Below are positions 1 to 10,100 of a DNA stretch of 64,000 nt, in pieces. A program made the translations under genes and the position numbers. The notes under the pieces were generated by a model, which did not search any database, was not told the DNA's origin, and saw nothing but the letters and a program-made list of their open reading frames with translations. Origin of the DNA: Caballeronia peredens (GTDB lineage Bacteria; Pseudomonadota; Gammaproteobacteria; Burkholderiales; Burkholderiaceae); the NCBI GenBank assembly GCA_001544595.2, contig FCOH02000022.1:1-64000 (forward strand), given 5' to 3'. Numbering within the stretch: position 1 is the stretch's first letter; each line of letters opens with the position of its first letter.

Positions 1-193
1 TTGCTCAAGTTCGTGACGTTGCCCGCCACGTTGGTCAGCTGCGAGTAGTTCACCGCGTCGCCGGCGTTCGTGCCGTCTGCCACGTTGATGATCTTCGTGC
101 CGCCCGTGTGCGTCGTGCTGTTGTACGTGTTACCACCCAGCGTGACGCTGTTGTAGTTCGCCACGCCGTTCGCAAACGTGTCGTACTTCACCG
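1..193 (-). repeat. Intragenic long direct repeat, copy A
   Basis: This part of the adhesin gene matches 967-1159 at an offset of 966 bases with only a few mismatches. It encodes the neck/stalk segment around DGTNAGDAVNYSQL. The copy may continue to the left of the window. Confidence 0.9.
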
Positions 194-2153
194 AGCCTGC
201 GCTCGTGTTGTTGATCGCGTTGGACAACGCCGAGTTCGTCGCGTACAGCTGCGAGCCGTTCACCGCATCCGTCGACGTCGACGACAGACGGCCCGCTCCC
301 ACATTGGTGATCGTGCGTTCGTTGTTTGCGCTACCCACCGACACCGTTCCGGTCGCAGCCGAACCCGCGAACGTGTACGCCGTGCCGCCGATCGTCACGC
401 CCGTGGTGTTCGCTACTGCTGCCGTCGACGAGTTAGTGCCCAACGCCACCGAGTTGGCGACTGACGCATTCGCGTTCTGACCCACTGCGATAGAGCCCAC
501 AGCCGTCGCCAGGGACGAACGACCCAGCGCCATCGCATACTGACCTGCCGCAGTCGCATTTGCACCCAATGCCACAGCATTCGTAGCCGATGCAATCGCG
601 CCAAAACCCGTCGCCGTACTGCCGTCTCCCGACGCTGACGCTTTTGCGCCCAGTGCAGTGGCTGCGTTATTCGACGCGGTTGCATTCGTACCGATCGCCG
701 TCGCGTAATAGGTGCCGCCGCCCGAAGCAGTCGCGGACGCACCCAGAGCGACGTCGCCCAAATTGCTGGCTAACGCGGCGTTGCCAATCGCCTCGGCATA
801 GTCGCCTGCGGTCTTGGCGGAAGAACCCAGGGCAATCGAACTCGTGCCAGCTGCCGTCGCAGCCTGGCCGATTGCCACTGCATTGGCGCCCGTAGCAGTC
901 GAATCCGCTCCCGTGCTGTTCGCATGGAAGTACTTCGTGCCCGTGTTGTAGATGTTGTTGACCGAGTTGCTCAGGTTCGTGACGTTGCCCGCCACGTTGG
1001 TCAGCTGCGAGTAGTTCACCGCGTCGCCGGCGTTCGTGCCGTCTGCCACGTTGATGATCTTCGTGCCGCCCGTGTGCGTCGTGCTGTTGTACGTGTTACC
1101 ACCCAGCGTGATGCTGTTGTAGTTCGTCACGCCGTTCGCAAACGTGTCGTACTTCACCGTAGCGCCGTTCAGCGCATTGATCGAGTTGGTGTTGTTGTTG
1201 ACAGCCGAGTTCGTCGCGAACAACTGCGAGCCGTTCACCGCATCCGTCGACGTCGACGCCACCTGACCCGCCGCCAAGTTCGTGATCGTGCGCGCGTTGC
1301 CCGGGCCACCCACCGACACCGTTCCAGTCGCAGCGGAGCCTGCAAACGTGTACGCCGTGCCGCCGACCGTCACGCCTGTCGTGCTCGTCACCGCGCCAGT
1401 CGTCGAGTTCGCACCCAGCGCCACCGAATTTGGCGTTGAAGCTGAGGCGCCAGAGCCGAGCGCAATCGTTCCGGCGCCCGATGCCTGACTGTTTTTGCCG
1501 ATGGAGATCGCGCCAGTTACGTTGTTGCCGGTTGCGGTCGCCTGGGAGCCGACGGCGACGTCACCCAAGGCCATTGCGGCTGAAAGGTCACCGAATGCCA
1601 GTGCGGAGTCTCCCTTGGCCCAGACGTTGTTACCAATGCCCAGCGCATTCGAACCGCTCGCGAGCGCGACCGTACCGATTGCCATGGAACTGTTACCTGA
1701 AGCAAGAGACGAAACTCCGATCGCAGAGGAGGAAAAACCGCTCGCCGTCGATCCCCAACCCAATGCCGTGGCATACCCCGCCGATGCCGTTGCCCACGCA
1801 CCGAGAGCCACCGTCCCATAATTCGAGGCTGCTGCATTGGTGCCAATGGCCGTTGCATAACCCGCGTGAGAGGCCAAAGGCGTTGTTCCGTCTTTATAAG
1901 ACGAGGAGCCACTAACGTTGGCGTTTCCGGTCCCAGATGAGCCCGACCCAATGGCCATGTCTCCGGTCACGGCAATATTGCCACCGACCACCGAATACGT
2001 AGCTGCTTGCGCGTGCGCCGCAAAACCTGCAGCCACAACAGCGAGCGCAATACGCTTCGAGCCGCTGCTCTTGCTTTTTCCCCGCGCAAGTTCCGATGCG
2101 GCCACCCATGTACCCGTTGCCTCGTTCCAAACGCTCCGATAACTCTTGTTCAT
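1..2153 (-). CDS. Trimeric autotransporter adhesin (YadA/Hia type), 3' end outside window
   Basis: This is the N-terminal 717 residues of a large surface adhesin; the C-terminal anchor lies beyond the window start. The ATG at 2153 follows an AGAGGG ribosome site. The protein opens with an extended signal peptide region (MNKSYRSVWNEATGTWVAASE) and a hydrophobic stretch ending HAQA. After that come YadA-head repeats rich in the pattern AIG..A.A.G.SA.ALG, then neck/stalk modules containing STDAVNGSQL and TYTFAGSAATGTVSVG-like blocks. The head/neck/stalk unit occurs twice, about 966 bases apart and nearly identical. Family knowledge: such proteins trimerise in the outer membrane and bind host surfaces or each other. 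The neighbouring glycosyltransferase at 2680-5169 could modify it (inference). Very likely correct; total length and ligand cannot be known from this part. Confidence 0.95.
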   Translation of the reverse strand, partial: MNKSYRSVWNEATGTWVAASELARGKSKSSGSKRIALAVVAAGFAAHAQAATYSVVGGNIAVTGDMAIGSGSSGTGNANVSGSSSYKDGTTPLASHAGYATAIGTNAAASNYGTVALGAWATASAGYATALGWGSTASGFSSSAIGVSSLASGNSSMAIGTVALASGSNALGIGNNVWAKGDSALAFGDLSAAMALGDVAVGSQATATGNNVTGAISIGKNSQASGAGTIALGSGASASTPNSVALGANSTTGAVTSTTGVTVGGTAYTFAGSAATGTVSVGGPGNARTITNLAAGQVASTSTDAVNGSQLFATNSAVNNNTNSINALNGATVKYDTFANGVTNYNSITLGGNTYNSTTHTGGTKIINVADGTNAGDAVNYSQLTNVAGNVTNLSNSVNNIYNTGTKYFHANSTGADSTATGANAVAIGQAATAAGTSSIALGSSAKTAGDYAEAIGNAALASNLGDVALGASATASGGGTYYATAIGTNATASNNAATALGAKASASGDGSTATGFGAIASATNAVALGANATAAGQYAMALGRSSLATAVGSIAVGQNANASVANSVALGTNSSTAAVANTTGVTIGGTAYTFAGSAATGTVSVGSANNERTITNVGAGRLSSTSTDAVNGSQLYATNSALSNAINNTSAGSVKYDTFANGVANYNSVTLGGNTYNSTTHTGGTKIINVADGTNAGDAVNYSQLTNVAGNVTNLS
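967..1159 (-). repeat. Intragenic long direct repeat, copy B
   Basis: Near-identical partner of 1-193. A second, more diverged pair follows (about 235-400 against 1210-1366), so the repeated unit is a whole head/neck/stalk module. Such repeats let adhesin length change by homologous recombination. Confidence 0.9.
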
Positions 2154-2679
2154 TAATACCCTCTGACCTGCTTCAAATAAAAATAAATTGGCTCAATGCC
2201 CGTCGATTAGCGCGATTTAAAGTCCGATGACACGCCCTAACCAACCGCTCCGATCATTACAATAAGAATCTTCCGATACCTTCAAATAACTACCATCATT
2301 TGACAAATTTTTTCAAACCACCCGCATCCAGAATTCGGATTAAAAAATAACGCTTTGCGCGGGCCAACAACATAGATCTATTCTTAAAAATCAAAACTGT
2401 TGCCCGATGAAGAATAGGGCAGACAATTGCCCGATCGGCCGCTAGATAAGGCCGATAGGCAGGGGAGAGACTTCTCGATCGGGGAAACACCCAGGGATCC
2501 GGGAATATAAATTCGGATATATCCGAATTCATGCCATGCAACATGAAATTCGGAATAATCGGACAAACAGAAAAATGAATTCGCAGCCGCCGATCATCGG
2601 ACCGGCGTGCTGCCGAATTTTTAAACGAGATTAAAGCGGGAGAATTCTTCCCGGAGAAAATGCAAGCCGTCAGGCCAGA
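2154..2679. other. AT-richer intergenic region between glycosyltransferase and adhesin genes
   Basis: No convincing gene lies in these 526 bases; the short open frames show no family features. The region is clearly more AT-rich than its surroundings. It carries the hexamer TCCGAT or its complement at 2223, 2249, 2272, 2558 and 2596, an AATTCGGAT half-site at 2332, and a perfect palindrome at 2510-2529. It probably holds the adhesin promoter and its operators. Confidence 0.7.
2510..2529. promoter_or_regulatory. Perfect 20-bp palindrome, candidate operator
   Basis: AATTCGGATATATCCGAATT reads the same on both strands. A related AATTCGGA..ATCGGA element follows at 2547-2563 and a half-site lies at 2332-2340. 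Its position about 360 bases upstream of the adhesin start suggests a dimeric regulator site; the protein is unknown. Confidence 0.5.
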
Positions 2680-5169
2680 CTACTGCGTGTCGAGCCAGTC
2701 ATTCCAGGCTGCGCGAATGCCGTGCTCTATTGCCTTCGCAAACCGGGCGCCATCCATCAGTGCGGACGCCTGCATGCGTTGACGCAATTCCGCACGCAAC
2801 CGGCGCAGCCGGGGCTTGTCCATTGCCAGCGTCACCGCCGTTTCGACGAAGGCTTCGCCATCCGGCGCAGCCATGTCCGAAAGATCCAGATTCGAAAGCA
2901 ACGAATAGCCGGCGCGCGCGGGCGGCGTGTTGCCGATGACCGTGGCGACCGGTACGCCCATCCACAGGGAATCCAGACTCGTGGTGTGTCCGTTGTAGGG
3001 GAAAGTGTCGAGCACGATGTCTATCTGGTGGTACGTACGCAGGTATTGCGGTCTTTGCTGGTACTCCATAAAGGTCAGACGATTTCGCTCGATACCGCGC
3101 TGCTCGAATTTCGCGCTCACGATCTCGCGCGCACTGCCGTTGGCCAGCAGGAGCAAAAGTCGCGATCCGGTCACCCGGCGCATAACGCGCGCCCAAAGGT
3201 CGATGGTGAGGTCCGTAACCTTGCAGGGATTATTCAGACAGCCGAAGGTGACATGGCCGGACGTGTCCGCCGGAAGCGAACTCACTTCGATGTCACCATC
3301 GAGCGGCTCGTAGCACCAGAAGGTATCGGACAGCCGGATGGATTTCTCGCTGTATCGGCCGTCCGCCTGCGGATCGCCGAGCGGATCGAGCCAGGGGTCG
3401 GTGAACCGGTAGCCGATCGAACTCAGGCCCGTCGTGCCCGGATAGGCGAGCCACGCCACCTGCACCGGCGCGGGGCGCCGCGGGAAGAGGAGCGGACGCG
3501 CGTTGGACATATGCATGGTCAGGTCGACCAGCACGTCGATCTGGTCAGCCATGATCTGCGCGGCGAGCTGATCGTCATCGAGCTTGTGGACGTCGCGCCA
3601 GACATCGGCATAGGTCATGAGCTCGCGAGTCACATGATCCGGTGTCGCGACGCTCGAGTAGCAATAGACTTCGACCGCGGCGTGATCGTGGTGCTTCATG
3701 AGCGGCCTCATGAAGAGCGCCTGGCAGTGGTTGCGGAAGTCCGGTGAGACATATCCCACGCGCAGCCGACGCGCAGGCGAGCGGTCGTTCGAATGCACGA
3801 CTTCACGGGCGAGATACTTCGGCTCGAAATGCTGCGCAAAACGGCGGCTCTCCTCGAACACCTCGGAGCCGTCTTCCGAAACAAAGGTCAACGCGTAGGA
3901 AAGGTTCGCGTGCGCGATCAGGCAGTCCGGGTCGAGTTCGATAGCACGGCGATAGAGCTTCAGCGTCTCGGAGATGTCGCCGGACGCCTTGGCCAGAAGT
4001 ACATTCGCCAGCCCGACATAGGCGCCGTCGAAATCCGGCTTCAATTCGAGGGCGCGGCGCGCGACGGCTTCGGCCTCGTCGAGGCGGCGCGCGTTGCGCA
4101 GCAGATTGCCGAGGTTGTAAGTCGCTATCCAGTAGTCCGGCGCGACTTCCAGCGCGGCGCGCAGTTGCACCTCCGCCTCGGCTGGTTTTTGCAGGTCCAG
4201 CAGGAGGCAGCCGAGATTCGCACGCGCGGGAACATGCCGGGGATCCAGTTCGACGGCGCGACGCAGCGGCGCCTCGGCTTCTTCAAAGCGGCCGCACTCG
4301 CCGAGAAGCGCGCCGAGAAGGTTCAACGTGCCGACATCGTCGGGCGAGAGTTCGCTTGCGCGATGGTAGGCTTCGATGGCTTCGTCGTTGCGATCGAGGC
4401 GGTTCAGCGTCTGGCCGAGGATGTAAGCGGCAGAGGCGAATCTGGAATCGACGTCGAGTGCCGCGCGCAGAACCGGCTCGGCCTCGCTGAAGCGGTTGGA
4501 ATCGAAGAGCAGCGTGCCCAGATTGCACAAGGCTTCAGCCAGTCGCGGACGATGCTCGAGGGCACGCCTGAATGCGGCCTCCGCTTCCGTGCGCCGGTTC
4601 ATTTCGGCCAGCGTGCTTCCCAGGCTGTTGTGTGCTTCCGCCCAGGACGGACGAAGCACCACCACGCGTTCGAACGCTGCAAGCGCCTCGGCGCGACGCC
4701 CCGTCTTCGCGAGCACCTTGCCGAGATTGAACTGCGGTTCCGGGGCGTTTGGATCGACGGCAAGCGCCGCACGGTATTCGGCCTCGGCGCCTGCGATATT
4801 TCCCTGTTCAGCGAGCAGGAGTCCGAGCGCGTTCCTTGCCAGCGTGAAGCGCGGAGCGAGCGCGAGCGCCCGGCGCAGCGCAGCTTCGGCTTCGTCCAGC
4901 CGGTTCAGCCGCCGCAGCGCGAGCGACAAATCCGATTCCGCCTCGGCGCTCGGGGCGAGCGCCAGCGACGCACGGATATACGACTCGGCGCCCGGAACAT
5001 CGCCGTCCAGGAGCCGGACGACGCCGAGCAAGTGATTCGCGCCCGAGTGCGAGCGCTTCTTAGCCAGGATCTGGCTGCAGACCTGCGCGGCCCGGGCGCG
5101 ATTGCCGGCCTGGAATTCGGCCATCGCGGAGGCGAAAAGATCGACCGGTGCTTCTATCAGTTCTTGCAC
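2680..5169 (-). CDS. TPR protein with O-GlcNAc transferase-like (SPINDLY/GT41) catalytic domain
   Basis: 829 residues. About residues 10-420 are consecutive TPR units with the usual A..LG......EAE...RRAL..P spacing. About residues 465-815 are a GT41-type catalytic region: RLRVGYVSPDFRNH, the DQIDVLVDLTMH block, PVQVAWLAYPGTTG, a CLNNPCKVT motif, and DTFPYNGHTTSLDSLWMGVP near the nucleotide-sugar site. Family members transfer a sugar from a nucleotide donor to Ser/Thr of proteins. There is no signal peptide, so it should act in the cytoplasm. The chosen start is GTG at 5169 with AGGG upstream; Met16 is an alternative. It lies upstream of the adhesin gene in the same direction, 526 bases away, so the Ser/Thr/Asn-rich adhesin is the obvious candidate substrate (inference). 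Confidence 0.9.
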   Translation of the reverse strand: MQELIEAPVDLFASAMAEFQAGNRARAAQVCSQILAKKRSHSGANHLLGVVRLLDGDVPGAESYIRASLALAPSAEAESDLSLALRRLNRLDEAEAALRRALALAPRFTLARNALGLLLAEQGNIAGAEAEYRAALAVDPNAPEPQFNLGKVLAKTGRRAEALAAFERVVVLRPSWAEAHNSLGSTLAEMNRRTEAEAAFRRALEHRPRLAEALCNLGTLLFDSNRFSEAEPVLRAALDVDSRFASAAYILGQTLNRLDRNDEAIEAYHRASELSPDDVGTLNLLGALLGECGRFEEAEAPLRRAVELDPRHVPARANLGCLLLDLQKPAEAEVQLRAALEVAPDYWIATYNLGNLLRNARRLDEAEAVARRALELKPDFDGAYVGLANVLLAKASGDISETLKLYRRAIELDPDCLIAHANLSYALTFVSEDGSEVFEESRRFAQHFEPKYLAREVVHSNDRSPARRLRVGYVSPDFRNHCQALFMRPLMKHHDHAAVEVYCYSSVATPDHVTRELMTYADVWRDVHKLDDDQLAAQIMADQIDVLVDLTMHMSNARPLLFPRRPAPVQVAWLAYPGTTGLSSIGYRFTDPWLDPLGDPQADGRYSEKSIRLSDTFWCYEPLDGDIEVSSLPADTSGHVTFGCLNNPCKVTDLTIDLWARVMRRVTGSRLLLLLANGSAREIVSAKFEQRGIERNRLTFMEYQQRPQYLRTYHQIDIVLDTFPYNGHTTSLDSLWMGVPVATVIGNTPPARAGYSLLSNLDLSDMAAPDGEAFVETAVTLAMDKPRLRRLRAELRQRMQASALMDGARFAKAIEHGIRAAWNDWLDTQ

Positions 5170-5240
5170 GATTACACGACCCTAAATTCGATCGATGGCG
5201 CCATGTGAAACGGCTTGCCCGTCTCGCGTCCAATAATCAT

Positions 5241-5256
5241 TCCGATATTTATCGGA
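5241..5256. promoter_or_regulatory. Inverted repeat upstream of the glycosyltransferase, candidate operator
   Basis: TCCGATATTTATCGGA has perfect 7-base arms and a TT centre. It uses the same TCCGAT word that is enriched upstream of the adhesin; another TCCGAT lies at 5301. It sits about 70 bases upstream of the glycosyltransferase start. Confidence 0.45.
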
Positions 5257-5353
5257 TGATGATGAATAAGAATGCCGATCGACCCACATTTTCAGATAAT
5301 TCCGATTCCAAGATGCGCGCGGTGAAACCACGACTCCGCAATCAAGAAACGAT

Positions 5354-5764
5354 TCAATTTTCTGTCACGTACGAATGCACGACGACCCACTTGCCATCTT
5401 TCCGAACAAACGAATCGACGAATTGCAAATTGACGATTCCGCCGCTCGACAAAGTCACGCGATTCTCACCGGAGACGGTCCCGCGGTCGCCATCCACTTT
5501 GGCGCTCAGGTTTCGCAGGGTTTGCGTCACACCCGAGCCTGAAGGCATGACTGTCTGTGCCCTATCCACGATTCCGCGCGGCGTGTCCGCCTTATAGGTT
5601 TCGTCAACGATCGCGTTCAGCGTTGCAACATCGCCGGCATTCGCCGCCGCTATCCATTGTTGTTCCACTTTCACCAGCGCTTCGGCGTCTTCCTGACTTG
5701 CCGCGGCATGCGCCCCCAATGACACCGCGAATATCGACAATAAAAGCAATGGGCGAATTCTCAT
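5354..5764 (-). CDS. Secreted NTF2-like (SnoaL/DUF4440) protein
   Basis: 136 residues. An N-terminal signal peptide (MRIRPLLLLSIFAVSLGAHA, cleavage expected near residue 20-23) precedes one small NTF2-like domain. That domain shows an EQQWIAAANAGDVATLNAIV helix at the front and a closing strand DGKWVVVHSYVT. An AAGGAG ribosome site six bases before the ATG fixes the start. Periplasmic location is expected. Proteins of this fold bind small ligands or act as weak enzymes, and no catalytic residue set can be assigned here. It is a single-gene unit, in the same direction as the glycosyltransferase but separated by about 180 bases. Function unknown. Confidence 0.8.
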   Translation of the reverse strand: MRIRPLLLLSIFAVSLGAHAAASQEDAEALVKVEQQWIAAANAGDVATLNAIVDETYKADTPRGIVDRAQTVMPSGSGVTQTLRNLSAKVDGDRGTVSGENRVTLSSGGIVNLQFVDSFVRKDGKWVVVHSYVTEN

Positions 5765-5945
5765 TTCCAGCTCCTTCTCACAACTGCTATTGATCGTAAT
5801 AACGACAGCATCTTTTCAAAGATCGCTTTTTGCTGATATAGGACAAATGTGAAAGTTGATGACAGCCGGGCTTCGCGCGAGCGCGAGGCGAGTATTTTTG
5901 AGATGGCGCCCGGCCTCATTTCTGTTGAGACGCCCGCAGGCTTTT

Positions 5946-5984
5946 TAAGAGCGATTAAGACTCGATCTGTCTCAATCGCTCTTA
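5946..5984. promoter_or_regulatory. Inverted repeat before the WYL regulator gene
   Basis: TAAGAGCGATT at 5946-5956 and its exact complement AATCGCTCTTA at 5974-5984 are separated by 17 bases. The element ends 21 bases before the ATG at 6006. It could be an autoregulatory operator or a 5' leader hairpin. Confidence 0.5.
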
Positions 5985-6005
5985 GAATCGGGAAGATCAC
6001 ATCGC

Positions 6006-7121
6006 ATGAATCGAGTCCACATGACCTCCAGCCTTGACGAAGCCATCCTCCGCGTGCTGCCCACCGAGCGCGACGCCACCGCCTGGCTTTCCACGCCCGA
6101 AGTGCGCCGCCGTCTCGAAGAGCGCGGGCATCGCGTGGGCTACACGAAGAAGGTACAGCGCCATCTCACCGCGCTCGAAGCCGACGCGCGCGTGGTCTCG
6201 ACCATCAATGGCCGCGAATTGCTGTGGCAGCGCAAGCCGTGGCTGCACGGTTTGCAGGAAGGCGTCGGGTTGATGAGCGCGTCGGAGGCGGTCGCGTTTC
6301 ACATTCTTCAGCGCTTCGCCGGCAACAAACTGCCGAACGCGGTGACGAAAGACATCGCGCCGCTTTTCGAGGCCGCCGAAGCGCGGCTCTCGCAGGAGAA
6401 GGACGACAGCCGCGTCTATCGCGCGTGGGGCGACAAGATCGATTCCGTCGACGGCGCATTCACGCTGATCCGCCCGAAGCTGCGTCCGGAGATCTTCCAG
6501 ACCGTCGTGACCGCCACGTTCTTCGAACGCGAATTGCTGGTGCAGTATCGTCCCGCGTACAAAGGCGAACAGGGCAGCGACCCGAAGACGAAAACGCTCT
6601 GGCCGCTCGCGCTCGTGGAATCGGCCGGCGTGATGTACATGGTCGCGCAGGACCCGAGCCGCGCGCCGCGTCCCGAGACAGGCGAAAAGGAATCGAGGCG
6701 CGCGCTCTACCGGCTCGACCGCATCCGTTCGGTGACGGAATCGGGTGAGCAGTTCGGCTATCCGGAAGACTTCAGGTTGCGCAACTACATCGAAACGCAG
6801 CAGGTGTTCGATTTCCTGCCCGAACCGCCCGTGCGCCTCGAACTGCTGTTCGAAGGCAGCGCGGGCAATCAGTTACGCGAATCGCCGATGTCGAAGGATC
6901 AGCAGATCGACATGCTGCCGGACGGCCGCATGAAGGTGTCCGGCACGGTCATGCCAAGTCTCAAGCTGCGCTGGTGGCTGCGCGCGCTCGGCGCAGGTGT
7001 CGAGATCCTCGCGCCGCAGGCGCTGCGCGACGAGTTCGCCGAGGATTTCGCGAAGCTCGCGCGGCGCTATCGGAGTGCGCGGAGTGACGCGAACGCGTCG
7101 CCGTCCGGTCAGCCCATGTAA
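6006..7121 (+). CDS. WYL-domain transcriptional regulator
   Basis: 371 residues. About residues 10-80 form a winged helix-turn-helix ([30 protein letters not shown]). About residues 145-240 form a WYL-type ligand domain (LLVQYRP..., [17 protein letters not shown]), and a C-terminal WCX-like extension runs to the end. WYL proteins act as transcription factors that sense nucleic acid or nucleotide ligands and often sit beside DNA-repair or defence genes. The start at 6006 has GGGAAG upstream; Met6 is an alternative. The gene converges on yhaN and the two stops overlap by 13 bases. The inverted repeat just upstream suggests autoregulation. Confidence 0.85.
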   Translation: MNRVHMTSSLDEAILRVLPTERDATAWLSTPEVRRRLEERGHRVGYTKKVQRHLTALEADARVVSTINGRELLWQRKPWLHGLQEGVGLMSASEAVAFHILQRFAGNKLPNAVTKDIAPLFEAAEARLSQEKDDSRVYRAWGDKIDSVDGAFTLIRPKLRPEIFQTVVTATFFERELLVQYRPAYKGEQGSDPKTKTLWPLALVESAGVMYMVAQDPSRAPRPETGEKESRRALYRLDRIRSVTESGEQFGYPEDFRLRNYIETQQVFDFLPEPPVRLELLFEGSAGNQLRESPMSKDQQIDMLPDGRMKVSGTVMPSLKLRWWLRALGAGVEILAPQALRDEFAEDFAKLARRYRSARSDANASPSGQPM

Positions 7122-10100
7122 CGCACGTTGACCTGCGGCCCAAAGACTTCGCGAACGATCTCGAGCAAGTGATCGTGGTGGCTCAGGAAGATCACCTGCG
7201 TGCGCTTCGCGATCTGGGCGAGCACGCGCAGGCCGGCGCGCGCGCGGCCATCGTCGAAATTGATGAAGAGATCGTCGGCGACGAACGGCAGCGCCGACGC
7301 CTTTTCGCCATGCTCCTCCAGCGCCGCGAGCCGCAGCGCGAGATATAACTGATCGCGCGTGCCCTCGCTCATTCCGCCGATTTCGACGTGCTCGCCGCTC
7401 GCGCGAACCGCCGACAGCGCCATCGGTTGCCGGTCGTAATCGACGACGAGCCGCGAAAACGTGCCGAGCGTGAGTTCCGAGAAAATCGCGCTCGCGCGGG
7501 AGAGCATCGGGCCCTGGCGGCGCTCGCGATAACGGTCGATCGCCCACTTGAGCAGCGTCGATGCAGTTTCGACCTTCACGAAGCGTTCGGCGGCATCGGC
7601 CATTGCGGCAAGCGCTTCCTGGCGCTTCGCTTCAGCGCGCGCGGCGTTCGCTTCGCCAGAAATGGCCGCGAGTTCGCGCCGCGCGGCATCGAGCGTGGTC
7701 GCGGAGTCGCTCGCGATGCGCACCGATTCGGACAGCGCCGCGCCGATGCGCGACAGCTCGGCCTGCACAGCCGGCATGTCGGCGCCCTCCACTTCCGCGA
7801 CGAGTTCATCGAGCGTCAGGCCGTCGCCGCCCTTGATGAGCGCGGCGCGCGTGTCGTCCACCGCGGCGACCAGTTCGCGCTTTTTCTGCGATTGCGCGAT
7901 CAGCGCCTGAAGCGCGTCCGGTGTTTCGACGCGGGCGAGATCATAGAGCGGCCGCAGCGTCGCCTTCGCGGCTTCGACCTCGGCGCGTGTCCGGCTGACC
8001 TGCTCTTTTGCCGATGCGTACTCCTTCTTCAACCGCTCCTGTTCGGCATGCGCCGCGCAGGCGCGATCGAGGCGCGCGGACAGTTCCGTCGCGACTGCAT
8101 CGGCGGCGAGGGCCGTGAGGGATTCGTCGAGTTCGCGCGCGAGTTGCGATGCATCGGCGTCGAGAGCGGCGAGCGCCGCGCGCATCACGTCGATCTGGCC
8201 GGTGCGCGTGGTGTCGATCTGTGTCAATTGCTCGCCGATCTTCTTCACGAGATCGATGGCCGCTTCGGCCGCGGCCTGCGAATCCGCCACGTTCGCAAGG
8301 CCCGCTTTTGCAATTGCCGCGGACCACTCACGCTGCCAGCGTTCGTACGCTTCGCGGGCCGCGTTTGCGGCGCCCTGCCGCGCGATGTGTTCGGCCCGGG
8401 CTTCGTCCAGTTGCACGGCGACGTTGCGGCGCGTGACCGTCGCCTCGTCGATGGCCGCGATGTGCGCCTCGGCCAGGTCGCACAGCATGTCGAGACCGGC
8501 GCGCGTGTCCGCGTGCGCACCCGCCTCGGAAAGGTGCCGTGCGAGTTCGTCGCGCCGCGCATCGGCGTCGGCGGATTCGCGCGCGAGTTCCGCCGTGCGC
8601 GCGTCGAGCGTTTGCGCCGCGAGCAGCGCCTTGTCGCGCGATGCGAGCCACGACGGCGCATCGTCGAGCGGCATGTCCGCGACCTGCGATTGCGCGGCGA
8701 GCGTTCGCCAGGCGTCGTCGAACGTCGTCAGCGCCAGTTCGGCTTCGCGCACGCTTTCTTCGCGCCGCGCGAGCGTGGATGCCTCGCTCGCGGCGCGCCG
8801 CTTCAGCGCGGCGAGCTGTGTGGTGTGCCCGACCGATCCGAGTTGACGATCGGCGAGGCGGTCGGCCGCGTGCAGCGCGTTCTCGAATCCGGGCGCGCCG
8901 TCATCCAGCGCGACGTCGCCGGATCTGATCGCGGTCCATGCCGCATCGCGCGACGCGCGCGCCGCGTGAACCTGATCGCCCGTCACGACATCGTGCGCCT
9001 CGACGAGCTCGTCGAGTTCGCCGCGCGTCGCGTGCAGCGTGTCCTGCGCCTCCTTCGCGCGATCCGTGGCATGCGTCAGCCGCGACGCGAGTTCCAGGCG
9101 CTGCGCACGCAACGCGGCGATGCGCTCGGCGGCCGGCAGCGTCATCGTTTTCAATGCGTCGACCGGCCGCGACCAGCGGCCCAGCGACGCGATGGCCGCG
9201 TCGAGCGTGTGCTGCGCGTCGCGCCGCGCGTCGTCTAGACGCTCTTTTGCCGCGCCCGTATCGCGATACTTTTGCGCAGCGCGCAACGCCGCGCGCAGAC
9301 GCGGAGGCACGTCGCCGCTCGCGAGCGCCGCAAGTTTCGCGCTCAGCGTGCCGATCTGCGCCGCGCATTCGTCGGCCGCCTGTTGCGCGTTGCGCGCGGC
9401 GAGTTCGAGTCCGCCGCGCTCGAGCATCAGGCTCGTGACCGTCTGGAGCGCGAGCGCGCCGGGCATCGTGCGGCGCACGCCGGATTCGTCCTGCGGCCAG
9501 CCGAGTTGCGCGCCGTCCTGCGCGATCTGCCGCAGACGCCCGGCCACTTCGAGTTCGAGCCGGGCGATATCGGCGGCATGTTGCGTGCAGCGCTCGCGCG
9601 TGGCGTCGAGCGCACGAATGCGCGTCTGGGCGGCGAGCAGCGCATGATCGATACGAATCGTGCTCAGATCGGGATTCAGTTGCTCGGCCGCCTTCGCGTG
9701 CACGTCGAGTGCGCCTTGCGCGGTCGCAAGCCGCGTGAGCGCGTTTTGCAGCGTCGCTTCGGCGTTCGCGGGCAAGTCGACGACATCGCCGAGTTCACGC
9801 AATTCCGCCGACTTCTCGCGCCACACGTTCAGATACGGCGCGACGCGCCTCACACGTTCGAGTTTGCCGCGCTGCGCTTCGAGTTCCGCGCGGTGTGCGT
9901 CCTGCTCGCGGCGCTTTTCCTCGGCCTCCTCGACGGCGCCATGCGCGCGCCGCCACTGCGCCGTTCGCACGCTCGCCGTCTTGAGTTCGGCGGTGGCTTC
10001 GTCGAATTGCCTGAGACCGATGTAATAGGCGCGGTCGCCCGACTTGCGTTTCGCCCAAAGACGGTCGGCTTCGTCCGCGAGGCGCTGGCGCACGTCGCCG

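Noticed and set aside
1-1440. CRISPR-like repetition at the left end
   Set aside because: The repeats are long, in frame and encode adhesin head/neck modules; no short repeat-spacer pattern.
2296-2544. 82-residue open frame upstream of the adhesin
   Set aside because: Lies in AT-richer regulatory DNA, no ribosome site or recognisable domain.
3793-5208. Long plus-strand open frame (about 470 residues) opposite the glycosyltransferase
   Set aside because: Arg/Gly/Ala-rich shadow of the GC-rich TPR gene; no family features, and the opposite strand is clearly the TPR/GT41 protein.
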